Shown here piece after piece: positions 1 to 8,864 of a DNA stretch of 64,000 nucleotides (positions within the stretch are counted from its first letter, which is position 1; each line of letters opens with the position of its first letter). This DNA is from Georgenia satyanarayanai (lineage in GTDB: Bacteria > Actinomycetota > Actinomycetes > Actinomycetales > Actinomycetaceae), in contig NZ_JAMBNZ010000004.1 of the NCBI RefSeq assembly GCF_023715365.1, forward strand, positions 248,001 to 312,000, in the 5' to 3' direction. The notes beneath the pieces are model-generated. The model was not told where the DNA came from. It did no database searches and worked only from the letters and a program-made list of their open reading frames with translations. A program made the translations under genes and the position numbers.

Positions 1-905
1 ACGATGATCTTGTCGATGCTCCGCAGGATCGTCTCGTCGATGCGCAGTTCGTCGAGCTTGAGGCGCCCGAGCTCGTCGGTGCGCCCGAGCAGCGTGTCGG
101 CCACGGCTTGCGGCTGGTCGTGGATCTCCTTGTCCATGAAGGAGGCGAAGCCGCCCTTGACGGCCGCCGCGGCGTCCCACTCGACGGTGAAGGCGCGCGG
201 CTCCACGGGCTCCCCGGCGGCGTCGACGACGCTGACCGAGTCCCCGGTGATGGTGACGACCTGGTCCTGGTCGACCTCGAGCGCGGACTTCGTCTGCGAG
301 ACGAAGGCGGCGACGTCGGAGCCCAGGTAGTTCGCGCCGTCGCCAAGCCCGATGACGAGCGGGGAGTTGCGGCGGGCGGCGACGATCGTGCCCGGGTGGT
401 CGGCGTGGACGGCGAGGAGCGTGAAGGCGCCATCGAGGCGCTTGGTGACCTCGAGCATCGCGGCGGTGAGGTCGCCCGCGTAGGTGCGGCCCAGGAGGTG
501 GGCCACGACCTCGGTGTCGGTCTGCGAGGCGAAGGTGGCGCCCTCGGCGAGGAGCTCCTTCCGGAGCGCGGCGAAGTTCTCGATGATGCCGTTGTGGATG
601 AGCGCCAGGCGCCCGTCGCCGGACAGGTGCGGGTGGGCGTTCTCGTCGGTCGGCGCGCCGTGCGTGGCCCAGCGCGTGTGCCCGATCGCCGCCTGCGTGG
701 CGGGCAGCGGTTCCCGCTCGAGCTCGTCGAGCAGCCCCCGGAGCTTGCCCGCCTTCTTCCGCACCACGAGGGCGCCGTCGGCGACGACGGCGATGCCCGC
801 GGAGTCGTAGCCCCGGTACTCGAGACGGGCGAGGCCGTCGAGCACGACGTCGACAGGCGGGGTGGCCGCGGCCGCGACGGACACTGCTCCCACGATTCCG
901 CACAT
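1..905 (-). CDS. glmS: Glutamine--fructose-6-phosphate aminotransferase, N-terminal part (runs off window)
   Basis: Makes glucosamine-6-phosphate from fructose-6-phosphate and glutamine, the first step to UDP-GlcNAc for peptidoglycan. The protein begins MCGIVGAV, so Cys2 becomes the N-terminal nucleophile of the class II glutaminase domain once Met is removed. Family motifs follow: [17 protein letters not shown] near residue 75, HNGIIEN and TDTE. About 301 residues are visible; the sugar-isomerase half lies outside the window. It is divergent from coaA with 92 bp between them. The nearby glmM catalyses the next step of the pathway. Identification is by sequence motifs and is secure. Confidence 0.96.
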   Translation of the reverse strand, partial: MCGIVGAVSVAAAATPPVDVVLDGLARLEYRGYDSAGIAVVADGALVVRKKAGKLRGLLDELEREPLPATQAAIGHTRWATHGAPTDENAHPHLSGDGRLALIHNGIIENFAALRKELLAEGATFASQTDTEVVAHLLGRTYAGDLTAAMLEVTKRLDGAFTLLAVHADHPGTIVAARRNSPLVIGLGDGANYLGSDVAAFVSQTKSALEVDQDQVVTITGDSVSVVDAAGEPVEPRAFTVEWDAAAAVKGGFASFMDKEIHDQPQAVADTLLGRTDELGRLKLDELRIDETILRSIDKII

Positions 906-997
906 GGTCTCCAGCGTACTTGCCGGTGGTCTGCCTCACGCACGCGCCGGGCCGACGGCGGTGCGCACCACCGGCTGCCGTGCGCCAGACTGGTGGA

Positions 998-1969
998 GTG
1001 ACGTCCCCGCAGGCAGCGACGTCGGCGACGCAGCCGGCCACCTCCCCCTTCCTCGAGTTCGACCGCGCGGCGTGGAGCCGGCTGTCGGCCGCGACCCCCC
1101 AGCCGCTCACCTCGGCGGACATCGACCGGCTCCGCGGCCTGGGCGACCCCGTGGACCTCATCGAGGTGGACACGGTCTACCGGCCGCTGTCCCGCCTGCT
1201 GTCGCTGTACGTCGCCTCCTCCCGCCGTCTCGGCTCGGTGACCTCGACCTTTCTCGGGGAGCGGATGGGCCGCACGCCCTTCGTCATCGGGGTGGCCGGC
1301 TCGGTCGCCGTCGGGAAGTCGACGACGTCGCGGCTGCTGCGGGAGATGCTGCGCCGCTGGTCGGGGATGCCGCGCGTGGACCTCGTGACGACGGACGGCT
1401 TCCTCCACCCCAACGCCGAGCTCGAGCGCCGGGGCCTCATGTCCCGCAAGGGCTTCCCCGAGTCCTACGACCAGCGCGCGCTGCTCCGCTTCCTCAGTGC
1501 GGTGAAGTCCGGCGTCCCCGAGGTCACCGCCCCGGTCTACGACCACCTCACCTATGACATCGTGCCGGGCCGGGAGATCACCGTGCACCGCCCCGACGTC
1601 CTCATCGTCGAGGGCCTCAACGTCCTGCAGCCCGCCCGCACGACGTCCGACGGCGCGCCCAGCCTCGCGGTGAGCGACTTCTTCGACTTCTCGATCTACG
1701 TCGACGCGCGGACGAGCGACGTGCGCCGCTGGTACGTCAACCGCTTCCTGTCGCTGCGCGAGACGGCCTTCGCCGACCCCCGCTCCTACTTCCACCGCTA
1801 CGCGGCGCTGAGCGACGAGGAGGCCGTCGAGACGGCCACCCGGATCTGGGGCTCGATCAACGAGCCGAACCTCGAGGAGAACATCCTGCCCACCCGTGGG
1901 CGCGCCTCCCTGGTGCTCACCAAGTCCGGCGACCACCGCATGCACCGGATGCGCCTGCGCAAGATCTAG
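998..1969 (+). CDS. coaA: Pantothenate kinase, type I
   Basis: Phosphorylates pantothenate, the committed step of coenzyme A synthesis. The 323-residue product has the P-loop [12 protein letters not shown] (98-109, Lys107) and the type I stretches [17 protein letters not shown] and YDHLTYDIV. Length is normal for CoaA. The GTG at 998 is chosen because family similarity begins soon after it; the in-frame extension upstream is Arg/Pro rich and unlike CoaA. No clear Shine-Dalgarno precedes it, and CAGACT lies 6 nt upstream, so a leaderless transcript is possible. Its stop overlaps the stop of the convergent DedA gene by 4 nt. Confidence 0.95.
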   Translation: MTSPQAATSATQPATSPFLEFDRAAWSRLSAATPQPLTSADIDRLRGLGDPVDLIEVDTVYRPLSRLLSLYVASSRRLGSVTSTFLGERMGRTPFVIGVAGSVAVGKSTTSRLLREMLRRWSGMPRVDLVTTDGFLHPNAELERRGLMSRKGFPESYDQRALLRFLSAVKSGVPEVTAPVYDHLTYDIVPGREITVHRPDVLIVEGLNVLQPARTTSDGAPSLAVSDFFDFSIYVDARTSDVRRWYVNRFLSLRETAFADPRSYFHRYAALSDEEAVETATRIWGSINEPNLEENILPTRGRASLVLTKSGDHRMHRMRLRKI

Positions 1970-2676
1970 CCGGGCGTGCTCGTGCGCTCGTCGCGGCGCG
2001 GCTCGGCGGGGTCCGGCGCGGCCACGTAGTCCGGGGCGAGCACCTCCAGGCTCTCGGGCAGCTTGCCGCCGAACCGCCGGTGCACCCACCGCAGGAGGGC
2101 GTCCACGACGAACCCGATGACCACCCCGCCGGCGACGCCGACGGCGATCGCCACGAGCGGGTGGTCGTGGAGGAAGACGCCGGCGCCGATCCCCAGGAGC
2201 GTGGAGTACCCGCCCCACACGACGGCGGCGATCGCGGCGATGAGGATGAACCGCGGGCGGGGGAAGTGGACCGCACCGGCCGTCATGTTGACCGCCACCC
2301 GCCCGATCGGGACGAAGCGCGCGGAGAGGATGAGCACGGTGCCCCGCTGGGCCAGGGCGCGCCGGGCCCACCCGAGGCTGGCCCTGCCACGTCTGCCCTG
2401 GAAGATGCGCAGCCGGTCGATGGGCACCCGGGTGCCGATCGTGTAGGCGATGAGGTCCCCGGCGAATGCGCCCACCGCCGCCACGAGGACGAGCAGCCAC
2501 AGGCTGGGCCCGTCACCCGTCATCGCGAGCACGGCGACGCCGATGACGATCGACTCGCTGGGCACCGGCGGGAAGAACCCGTCGATGGTCGCCAGGACGA
2601 GGACCGCGACGAGCAGCCACGGGGAGTCGGCCATGCCGAGCACCCAGGCCTCGATCGCCGCCATGGCCGCCGTCAT
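1966..2676 (-). CDS. DedA family membrane protein
   Basis: A 236-residue integral membrane protein of the DedA/SNARE-associated family, thought to help flip or recycle lipid carriers; the substrate of this one is unknown. Visible features are an early hydrophobic segment followed by [11 protein letters not shown], a GD-L-AY-IG stretch, and the family motif with conserved arginines ([15 protein letters not shown], near 120-134), plus further membrane helices. The C-terminal 30 residues are charged and probably cytoplasmic. A second start 12 nt downstream (MAAIEAW) is equally possible. It is convergent with coaA, and glmM lies upstream on the same strand across a hairpin. Confidence 0.88.
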   Translation of the reverse strand: MTAAMAAIEAWVLGMADSPWLLVAVLVLATIDGFFPPVPSESIVIGVAVLAMTGDGPSLWLLVLVAAVGAFAGDLIAYTIGTRVPIDRLRIFQGRRGRASLGWARRALAQRGTVLILSARFVPIGRVAVNMTAGAVHFPRPRFILIAAIAAVVWGGYSTLLGIGAGVFLHDHPLVAIAVGVAGGVVIGFVVDALLRWVHRRFGGKLPESLEVLAPDYVAAPDPAEPRRDERTSTPG

Positions 2677-2720
2677 CGGGCACCGGTTCCTGTCACCGGA
2701 CCATTAGACCGTGCCGGGTG

Positions 2721-2737
2721 CCCCGGTGTCACCGGGG
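2721..2737 (-). terminator. Hairpin after glmM
   Basis: CCCCGGTG-T-CACCGGGG is a perfect 8-bp inverted repeat 24 nt past the glmM stop on the minus strand. There is no U-tract, as is common for actinobacterial terminators. It also sits 45 nt before the DedA start, so some read-through is possible. Confidence 0.5.
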
Positions 2738-2760
2738 ATCACCCTGAGGCGGCCCCCGGG

Positions 2761-4113
2761 TCAGCCGAGCGCGACGCGCGCGCGGACGACGTCGGCGAGC
2801 TCCCCCGCGACGGCGTCGGCCTCCTCCTGGGTGGCGGCCTCGACCATGACGCGCACGAGCGCCTCGGTGCCCGACGGGCGGAGCAGGACGCGGCCGGTGT
2901 CGCCCAGGCGCTGCTCGGCGGCGGCGACGGCGTCGCGCAGCCCCTCGTCGGTGCCGGCGCGCACCTTGTCGACGTCGGGCACGTTGACAAGCGTCTGCGG
3001 GAGGCGGGTGACGATCGAGCCGAGCTCGGCGAGCGAGCGCCCTGTCTCGACGACGCGCGCGGCGAGGAGCAGCGCGGTGAGGAGGCCGTCGCCGGTGGTC
3101 GCGTGGTCGCTGGCGATGATGTGGCCGGACTGCTCGCCGCCGAGGCTGAAGCCGCCGGCGCGCATCGCCTCGAGGACGTAGCGGTCACCGACCGCCGTCT
3201 GGACCGTGCGGATCCCGGCCTCGCGCATGGCGAGGATGAGGCCGAGGTTGCTCATCACCGTGACGACGAGGGTGTCCTCGGCGAGCCGGCCATGCTCCTT
3301 GAACGCGGTGGCGAGGATGCCCATGATCTGGTCGCCGTCGACGATCGTGCCCTCGTGGTCGACGGCGATGCAGCGGTCGGCGTCGCCGTCGAAAGCGACA
3401 CCGAAGGCAGCGCCGGAGGCGACCGTGACGGCCTGCAGCTGCTCGGGGTGGGTGGAGCCGCAGTCGTCGTTGATGTTGCGGCCGTCGGGCGAGGCGTTGA
3501 TGACGACGACGTCGGCACCCGCCTCCCGCAGCGCGAGCGGGGCGATGTCGCTGGCGGCGCCGTTGGCGCAGTCGATGGCGATCCGCAGCCCCTCGAGCGG
3601 CCGGCCGGTCGCGGCGACGAGGTGGTCGATGTAGGTGCGGTCCGCGGCCCGCGCGTCCTCCTCGATACGGCCGACGCCGTCGGCGATCGGGCGGTCCCAC
3701 GCGGCGCCGAGGCTCGCCTCGATGGCGTCCTCGATGGCGTCCTCGAGCTTGAAGCCGCCGTGGGCGAAGAACTTGATGCCGTTGTCGGGCATGGGGTTGT
3801 GCGAGGCGGAGATGACGACGCCGAGGTCGACGTCGGTCGTCGCCGTCAGGTGGGCCACGCCCGGGGTGGGCAGCACGCCGACCTCGACGACGTCGACGCC
3901 CGCGCTCGTGAGCCCGGCGGCCAGGGCCGCGGAGAGGAAGTCCCCGGAGATGCGGGTGTCGCGGCCGATGACGGCGCGGGGACGGCGTCCCTCCGCGCCG
4001 GCGGCCACGGTGAGGACCCGCGCCGCTGCGGCTCCGAGGCCGAGGGCGAGCTCCGCGGAGATGTCGCGGTTGGCGAGCCCGCGCACGCCGTCGGTTCCGA
4101 ACATTCGGGGCAT
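2761..4113 (-). CDS. glmM: Phosphoglucosamine mutase
   Basis: Converts glucosamine-6-phosphate to glucosamine-1-phosphate on the route to UDP-GlcNAc. The 450-residue protein starts [12 protein letters not shown] as the family does. It has the phosphoserine loop [15 protein letters not shown] with catalytic Ser104, the Mg-binding DGDADR (Asp242, 244, 246), the sugar-specificity loop GGEQSGHI and the phosphate-binding RPSGTE near residue 430. The ATG at 4113 has a GAGGA ribosome site about 9 nt upstream. It follows rpsI on the same strand, the usual actinobacterial order, but is separated from it by a terminator hairpin and a large inverted repeat, so it probably has its own promoter. Confidence 0.97.
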   Translation of the reverse strand: MPRMFGTDGVRGLANRDISAELALGLGAAAARVLTVAAGAEGRRPRAVIGRDTRISGDFLSAALAAGLTSAGVDVVEVGVLPTPGVAHLTATTDVDLGVVISASHNPMPDNGIKFFAHGGFKLEDAIEDAIEASLGAAWDRPIADGVGRIEEDARAADRTYIDHLVAATGRPLEGLRIAIDCANGAASDIAPLALREAGADVVVINASPDGRNINDDCGSTHPEQLQAVTVASGAAFGVAFDGDADRCIAVDHEGTIVDGDQIMGILATAFKEHGRLAEDTLVVTVMSNLGLILAMREAGIRTVQTAVGDRYVLEAMRAGGFSLGGEQSGHIIASDHATTGDGLLTALLLAARVVETGRSLAELGSIVTRLPQTLVNVPDVDKVRAGTDEGLRDAVAAAEQRLGDTGRVLLRPSGTEALVRVMVEAATQEEADAVAGELADVVRARVALG

Positions 4114-4204
4114 TGGCTGTGTTCCTCACGTCAATAGGTCGTTGTGCCGATCCCATGGTGCCAGGTCAGTCCCCACCCCCCCCTCCTCCCACCCTCCCCC
4201 CCTT

Positions 4205-4271
4205 GTCCGCATATGCGGAAATTCTGCCGCCCTCAGCCGCGCGCGACCGCAGAATTCCCGCATATGCGGAC
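4205..4271. repeat. 23-bp near-perfect inverted repeat, each arm holding CCGCATATGCGG
   Basis: The left arm 4205-4227 and right arm 4249-4271 are reverse complements at 22 of 23 positions, with a 21-bp spacer. Each arm contains its own palindrome: a 14-bp TCCGCATATGCGGA on the left and the 12-bp CCGCATATGCGG on the right. The arms carry AT-rich blocks (GCAGAATT, CATATG) that stand out from the GC-rich surroundings. It lies in the 234-bp gap between rpsI and glmM. It could be an operator pair, a REP-type repeat or a remnant of a small mobile element. Confidence 0.8.
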
Positions 4272-4302
4272 CAGTGGAGAGGAGAGACGAGGGCCGGGAC
4301 GC

Positions 4303-4334
4303 GGAACGGCCCCGCCTGACGACGGGGCCGTTCC
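4303..4334 (-). terminator. Terminator after rpsI
   Basis: A perfect 12-bp stem (GGAACGGCCCCG at 4303-4314 with its complement at 4323-4334) and an 8-nt loop, 13 nt past the rpsI stop on the minus strand. It closes the rplM-rpsI operon. Confidence 0.75.
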
Positions 4335-4347
4335 TGCCAGCGCTGGA

Positions 4348-4839
4348 TCAGCGCTTGGAGTACTGCGGGGCCTTACGGGCCTTCTTGAGGCCGGCCTTCT
4401 TGCGCTCGACCGCGCGGGCGTCGCGGGTGAGGAACCCGGCCTTCTTGAGCGCCGGACGGTTCGAGTCCTCGTCGATCAGGTTGAGGGCGCGAGCCACGCC
4501 GAGGCGCAGCGCACCGGCCTGGCCGGAGATGCCGCCGCCGTGGATCCGCGCGACGACGTCGAAGCGGCCCTCGATGTCGAGCAGCGAGAACGGCGAGCTC
4601 ACCAGCTGCTGGTGGAGCTTGTTGGGGAAGTAGTCCTCGAGCGAGCGACCGTTGATGGTCCACTGGCCCGACCCGGGGACGAGTCGGACGCGCGCAACCG
4701 CTTCCTTGCGGCGGCCGAGCGCCTGCCCGGGGGCGGTGATGCTCTGACCGGCACCCGCGGCGGGTGCGTCGGTCTCGGTGGTGTAGCTGCTGGGGACGTT
4801 CTCGTCGTCCAGCTCGATCTCGGGAGTGGTCTCAGCCAC
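4348..4839 (-). CDS. rpsI: 30S ribosomal protein S9
   Basis: Small-subunit protein whose C-terminal tail reaches the P-site tRNA. The 163-residue product has the S9 signature ([17 protein letters not shown], then [17 protein letters not shown]) and ends in the typical basic tail [12 protein letters not shown]. The first 45 residues are an acidic, Ala/Thr-rich extension, common in Micrococcales S9. The start is GTG with GAGGAG 5 nt upstream. It lies 44 nt downstream of rplM and is presumably co-transcribed with it. Confidence 0.97.
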   Translation of the reverse strand: MAETTPEIELDDENVPSSYTTETDAPAAGAGQSITAPGQALGRRKEAVARVRLVPGSGQWTINGRSLEDYFPNKLHQQLVSSPFSLLDIEGRFDVVARIHGGGISGQAGALRLGVARALNLIDEDSNRPALKKAGFLTRDARAVERKKAGLKKARKAPQYSKR

Positions 4840-4883
4840 AGTTCTCCTCGTGTCCTGGTGAGAGGCTGCCGAGTCCTTGCGGA

Positions 4884-5327
4884 CTACTGGGCAACCTGGG
4901 TGATCTCGAAGGCCTGCGGCTGCTGCGCGGCGTGGGGGTGCTCCGGGCCTGCGTAGACCTTGAGCTTCTTGAGCTGCTCGCGACCGAGGGTCGTCTTGGG
5001 AACCATGCCGCGGACGGCCTTCTCGATCGCGCGCTCCGGGAAGCGCTCGAGGAGCTGGGCGTAGCTCGTGGCCTTGAGGCCGCCCGGGTAACCCGAGTGA
5101 CGGTAGGCCATCTTGTCGTCGAGCTTGCTGCCGGTGAGGGCGACCTTCTCCGCGTTGATGACGATGACGAAGTCACCGTTGTCGACGTGCGGTGCGAAGC
5201 TCGGCTTGTGCTTCCCACGGAGCAGGGTGGCGACGTGGGTCGCCAGTCGGCCGAGGACGACGTCGGTAGCGTCGATGACGTACCAGTTCTTCTCGACGTC
5301 GCCGGGCTTCGGTGTGTACGTGCGCAC
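4884..5327 (-). CDS. rplM: 50S ribosomal protein L13
   Basis: Early-assembly large-subunit protein. From the GTG at 5327 the product is 147 residues ([17 protein letters not shown]...), the standard L13 length, with [24 protein letters not shown] and the MVPK stretch. A GAAGG site about 8 nt upstream supports this GTG. An ATG at 5351 (MRETKATP) would add 8 residues and cannot be excluded. First gene of the rplM-rpsI pair, so a promoter should lie in 5328-5480. Confidence 0.96.
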   Translation of the reverse strand: MRTYTPKPGDVEKNWYVIDATDVVLGRLATHVATLLRGKHKPSFAPHVDNGDFVIVINAEKVALTGSKLDDKMAYRHSGYPGGLKATSYAQLLERFPERAIEKAVRGMVPKTTLGREQLKKLKVYAGPEHPHAAQQPQAFEITQVAQ

Positions 5328-5487
5328 GGGCGTAGCCTTCGTTTCTCTCATCGAGGGCGGCATCGTGCGCGTTGGCGCACTGGGCCGTCCATGGTCTGGT
5401 GGTGCTCGCTGAGCGCATCCGCGCCGCTGCGCCGGCGAGTGGGAGCACCGGGGAGCGCAAAGGGATGCACAACGACATCCAAGAGTA

Positions 5488-5527
5488 CCGCCGTCCGCCG
5501 CGCTGGGTCAAAGGCGGCGGACGGCGG
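5488..5527 (-). terminator. Terminator after the truA/DUF5709 genes
   Basis: A 14-bp perfect stem (CCGCCGTCCGCCGC at 5488-5501 with its complement at 5514-5527) and a 12-nt loop, 25 nt beyond the DUF5709 stop on the minus strand. It separates that gene from rplM. Confidence 0.75.
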
Positions 5528-5551
5528 CCCGAGTGAGACGTGCCACGCGGG

Positions 5552-6022
5552 TCAGCCGGGCGTGCCGCCCTCACCGGTGAGTCCGATGGGGTCGTCCTCC
5601 TCGCGGATGCGCATGGCGGCCTCCTCGGCCGTCGCGGCGCCACCGGCGATGCCGACGTCCTGGGCCATCATGCCCTGCTCGCGCTCACCCAGCGGGCCGA
5701 CGGCCTCCTCGGAGACAGCCTCGATGCGGCCGGCACGGTCCGCCTCGCGGTCCGGGTCCGGCTCCTGGGCCTCGTCCCACACCTCGGGCTCCTCGGTGTC
5801 GAGACGCTCGGCGAGGGTGTCCCCCTCGATGAGCTCGGCCTGGGTGAGGTTCTGGCCGCGCAGCGGGTCACGCTCGGGCGGGGAGTAGCCCTCCTCGAGA
5901 AGGTCGTCGACGCCACGGCGCTCGAGGGTGTCCTCCTTGGTCAGCTGGTCGGTGTCGCCCTCGCTGTCGCTGGGGATGGCAGCGTCGGCGCTGGTCGCCG
6001 GGGTGTTCTCAGACTCGCTCAT
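5552..6022 (-). CDS. DUF5709 domain protein
   Basis: A 156-residue, strongly acidic, probably soluble protein with no signal peptide. The pattern LLEEGYSPPER near residue 45, TLAERLDTEEPEVW, and the C-terminal AQDVGIAGGAATAEEAAM matches the actinobacterial DUF5709 family as I recall it; the function is unknown. The start at 6022 (MSESENTP) is where the family similarity can begin; upstream in-frame sequence is an antisense shadow of truA. It follows truA by 49 nt, so the two may be co-transcribed up to the hairpin at 5488-5527. Confidence 0.82.
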   Translation of the reverse strand: MSESENTPATSADAAIPSDSEGDTDQLTKEDTLERRGVDDLLEEGYSPPERDPLRGQNLTQAELIEGDTLAERLDTEEPEVWDEAQEPDPDREADRAGRIEAVSEEAVGPLGEREQGMMAQDVGIAGGAATAEEAAMRIREEDDPIGLTGEGGTPG

Positions 6023-6071
6023 CCGTCCAGGCTGCCACCGCCGCGGCGGTGCCGCACGGGGAGGGCCGCGC

Positions 6072-6962
6072 CTACCGGGCGGGGAGGGTGCGGACGTTGC
6101 GCGCCTGCGCGGCCCGGGTGGCGAGCTCCTCGTCGGCGGGGTAGCCGACCTCCTCGAGGGTGAGCCCGTGGGCCGCCGCGACGGTGACCCCGGGGTCCCG
6201 GCGCCCGGCCGCGAGGACCGCGGCGGGCCAGTCCACGGGCCGGCGCCCCTCCCCCACGGCGAGGCTCGCGCCGACGAGCGCGCGCACCATGGAGTGGCAG
6301 AAGGCGTCCGCGCGGACCGTCGCGACGACCAGTCCGTCGGCCCGCCGCTCCCAGCGCAGCTCCTCGAGGGTACGGATCGTCGTGGCCCCCTCGCGGGGCT
6401 TGCAGTACGCGGCGAAGTCGTGCTCCCCGCGCAGCCACTGGACGGCGACGTCCATGGCGGCGACGTCGAGCGGGCGCCCGTGCCACAGGACGTCACGGCG
6501 CCGCAGCGGGTCGCGGGCCGCCGGGGTGTCGGCCACGCGGTAGGCGTAGCGCCGCCACACGGCGGAGAAGCGGGCGTCGAAGCCGGGCGGTGCGACCCGC
6601 ACGCCGTGGACGACGACGTCAGCCGCCCCGCGCGGGCGCGCGTCCCGGCCGAGGACGCCGGCGAGGCGGGAGGCGAGGGCCTCCTCGGGCGGGCGCTCGC
6701 TGCGCCCTGGCACCGCCCGCCACGCGGCGGCGGGCACGTCGAGGTGGGCCACCTGACCGCGCGCGTGGACCCCGGCGTCGGTGCGCCCGGCCACGGTCAG
6801 CCGTGCGGGCGCCGGCAGGCGCAGGACGGTGGTCAGTGCCTCCTCCAGGGTCCCCTGGACGGTCCGCAGACCGGGCTGGGTAGCCCACCCGGCGAAGTCC
6901 GTGCCGTCGTAGCGGAGGTCCAGCCGCAGCCGGACCGTCTCGTCCTCGGGGGCAGCGCTCAC
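6072..6962 (-). CDS. truA: tRNA pseudouridine(38-40) synthase
   Basis: Isomerises uridines 38-40 of the tRNA anticodon arm. The 296-residue product shows the N-terminal [13 protein letters not shown], the catalytic motif [10 protein letters not shown] with Asp62, [16 protein letters not shown], and [11 protein letters not shown]. The GTG at 6962 is chosen from where homology begins. In most actinobacteria truA follows rplQ directly; here the lasso-type cluster, a hydrolase and a ROK gene lie between them. It is divergent from the ROK gene with only 27 nt separating the starts. Confidence 0.96.
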   Translation of the reverse strand: MSAAPEDETVRLRLDLRYDGTDFAGWATQPGLRTVQGTLEEALTTVLRLPAPARLTVAGRTDAGVHARGQVAHLDVPAAAWRAVPGRSERPPEEALASRLAGVLGRDARPRGAADVVVHGVRVAPPGFDARFSAVWRRYAYRVADTPAARDPLRRRDVLWHGRPLDVAAMDVAVQWLRGEHDFAAYCKPREGATTIRTLEELRWERRADGLVVATVRADAFCHSMVRALVGASLAVGEGRRPVDWPAAVLAAGRRDPGVTVAAAHGLTLEEVGYPADEELATRAAQARNVRTLPAR

Positions 6963-6989
6963 GCCTCGCAGGCTAGTACCGTCCCTCGG

Positions 6990-7787
6990 GTGGACCCACT
7001 GAGCACCGCGCGCCGCGGCCCGACCACGCTCGCCGTCGACTGCGGGGGCGGCGGGATCAAGGCCTCGGTGCTCGACGCGGCGGGCACGATGCACGCTCAG
7101 CCGGTCCGGGCGGCCACGCCCTACCCGTTGCCACCGCAGCGGCTCGTCGACACGATCCGGTCCCTGGCCGACCAGCTGCCGCCCGCCGAGCGCGCCACGG
7201 TGGGAATGCCGGGGATGATCCGGCACGGCGTCGTCGTCACGACCCCGCACTACGTCACGCGCGCCGGGCCCCGGACCAAGGTGCTGCCCGACCTCGTCGA
7301 GGCGTGGGAGAACCTCGACCTCCAGGAGGCACTGAGCGCCGAGCTCGGCATGCCGGTGCTGCTCCTCAACGACGCGGAGGTCCACGGTGCGGGCGTCGTC
7401 GCCGGCGCCGGGCTCGAGCTCGTCGTCACCCTCGGCACGGGCCTGGGCAACGCCCTGTTCGACGGCGGCCGGCTGGCCCCGCACCTCGAGCTCTCGCGGG
7501 CACAGGCCCGGTGGGGCCTCACCTACGACGAGTACATCGGCGAGCACGAGCGGCTGCGGCTGGGGGACGCGATGTGGTCGCGGCGGGTGCGGCAGGTCGT
7601 CGACTCCCTGCGGCCGGTGGTCCTGTGGGACCGGCTCTACCTCGGTGGCGGCAACTCGCGCCGCATCACCGGTCCGACCCTGGACCGGCTGGGCGACGAC
7701 GTCGTCATCGTCCCCAACAGCGCGGGGATCGTCGGCGGGGTGCGGGCCTGGGAGCTGGGCGGGATCACGCCGAGCGGGCGGTCCTGA
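6990..7787 (+). CDS. ROK-family sugar-kinase-like protein
   Basis: A 265-residue protein of the ROK / polyphosphate-glucokinase type. It has the phosphate-1 loop [14 protein letters not shown] (near 16-29), the catalytic-type Asp in [12 protein letters not shown], the phosphate-2 loop [11 protein letters not shown] and the nucleotide-binding [11 protein letters not shown]. The family phosphorylates glucose or related sugars using ATP or polyphosphate, but the ELGH segment usual for sugar binding reads ELSRAQARW here, so activity and substrate are uncertain. No Shine-Dalgarno is seen before the GTG, and TAGTAC lies 10 nt upstream, so a leaderless mRNA is likely. It overlaps the convergent hydrolase by 23 nt. 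Confidence 0.8.
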   Translation: MDPLSTARRGPTTLAVDCGGGGIKASVLDAAGTMHAQPVRAATPYPLPPQRLVDTIRSLADQLPPAERATVGMPGMIRHGVVVTTPHYVTRAGPRTKVLPDLVEAWENLDLQEALSAELGMPVLLLNDAEVHGAGVVAGAGLELVVTLGTGLGNALFDGGRLAPHLELSRAQARWGLTYDEYIGEHERLRLGDAMWSRRVRQVVDSLRPVVLWDRLYLGGGNSRRITGPTLDRLGDDVVIVPNSAGIVGGVRAWELGGITPSGRS

Positions 7788-8502
7788 CCGAGCCGGGTGC
7801 GACCTCCTCGACGAGGTCGAGCATGATCCTGTTGAACTCCTCGGGACGCACGAGGGAGACGAGGTGGCTGGCCCCGGGGACGATCTCCAGGCGCCCGTCG
7901 CGGGAGGCGGCGAGGAAGCGCCGCTCCTGGGTGCGGAAGTGGTCCCAGCGGCCGTTGACGAGCCGCACGGGCGCGTCGATGGCCCGCAGGTCGGCGATCG
8001 GGTCGAGGCCGCCGACGGCGGCGAGCGCCGCGTCCATCACCCCGAGCTCCATGCCGCCGTCGTGGAGGTCCGCGAGCGCCGCGGGCGGCAGCGCCACCCG
8101 CGCGAGGGTGTCGTTGAGCCACCGGCCGCCGTCGGGCAGGCGCGCGATGAGCGCGGCGACCCGCCGGTAGGCGGTCAGGCCGGGGCCGCGCGGCTGCGTG
8201 GAGCACCCCGCCGCCAGCACGCCCACCACCCGCTGCCCGGTCCGCGCCGCCCAGTCCAGGGTGAGGTAGCCACCGAGGGACAGGCCCACGACGACGACGG
8301 CGCCCTCGGCCGCGCGGGCCGCCTCCTCGACCGCCGCGCGGGCGCCGTCGACGGTGAAGGGCTCCCCCGCACGCTCCCCGTGGCCGGGCAGGTCCGGGGC
8401 GAGGGCCGGCACGCCGGCCTCCTCGAGCGCGGCGAGCTGGGGCCGCCACATCGTGCGGGACGCGCGGATCCCGTGGACGAGGACGACCGAGACACGGCTC
8501 AC
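7765..8502 (-). CDS. Alpha/beta hydrolase
   Basis: A 245-residue alpha/beta-hydrolase fold protein without a signal peptide. Visible are the early [16 protein letters not shown] oxyanion strand, the nucleophile elbow GLSLGG with catalytic Ser near residue 94, and a C-terminal GASHLVSL with the likely catalytic His. A possible catalytic Asp is in NGRWDHFRT. The substrate is unknown; the sequence looks like general esterase/hydrolase relatives. GTG start at 8502. It lies between the RiPP cluster and the ROK gene, and nothing links it to either. Confidence 0.82.
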   Translation of the reverse strand: MSRVSVVLVHGIRASRTMWRPQLAALEEAGVPALAPDLPGHGERAGEPFTVDGARAAVEEAARAAEGAVVVVGLSLGGYLTLDWAARTGQRVVGVLAAGCSTQPRGPGLTAYRRVAALIARLPDGGRWLNDTLARVALPPAALADLHDGGMELGVMDAALAAVGGLDPIADLRAIDAPVRLVNGRWDHFRTQERRFLAASRDGRLEIVPGASHLVSLVRPEEFNRIMLDLVEEVAPGSVRTARSA

Positions 8503-8843
8503 GGGCCCACCCTGCCACGCACGGCGGTGGCGACGTCGGGCCGCCGGCCAGGATCACCCAGGGCCAGCGCCCTGCCCCACCCAGCCGCGTCCGGTGGCCC
8601 GTCACGTCCTGCTCACACCGGTGCCCGGGCCGCCACCAGCCACCCTGCCACCCACGAGCGGAGGACGGAGGGCCTGCACCGCACCTCGGTCTGAGGACGT
8701 CGGCACCGGCCACGGGCTCACGCTCGGTCGCCAGACGCCGGGCCCGAAAAAGGACAACTCCGTCCGGTCCGGCGTCGCCGGGCCGGACCAGCCGTCGACA
8801 GGCCCGCACCCGCCGGTCGGGCCCCCGCTGCCGGACGAGGGCC
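8503..8843. other. Intergenic region holding a precursor relic
   Basis: These 341 bp separate the hydrolase start (8502, minus) from the nucleotidyltransferase stop (8844, minus). No intact gene with a proper start is visible. The plus strand at 8669-8830 carries the degenerate precursor described separately; the rest shows nothing I can name. Confidence 0.6.
8669..8830 (+). pseudogene. Degenerate second lasso-type precursor peptide
   Basis: Read in this frame the sequence aligns without gaps to the intact precursor at 10279 over its first 32 residues, with 14 identities: APR, VG, LTLG, GP, DN and V. The start ATG is AGG, the leader Tyr codon TAC is TGC, a Trp codon is CGG, and the stop is lost near a PPVG ending shared with the intact gene. 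A purine-rich ribosome-site relic (GGAGGACGG) sits just upstream. In-frame GTG codons at 8594 and 8621 could still allow translation as an extended protein, so loss of function is probable but unproven. The relic lies on the far side of the nucleotidyltransferase from the intact gene. Confidence 0.66.
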
Positions 8844-8864
8844 TCACCGGGAGACCGGTGAGGC
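8841..8864 (-). terminator. Hairpin at the end of the nucleotidyltransferase gene
   Basis: GCCTCACCGG-GAGA-CCGGTGAGGC: a perfect 10-bp stem with a tetraloop that overlaps the last codons and stop (8844-8846) of the minus-strand nucleotidyltransferase gene. Its position suggests an intrinsic terminator or RNA 3-prime end. Confidence 0.5.

Noticed and set aside
2080-4137. A 685-codon plus-strand open frame opposite glmM and the DedA gene
   Set aside because: Both real genes on the minus strand carry intact family motifs; the plus frame is low-complexity shadow sequence.
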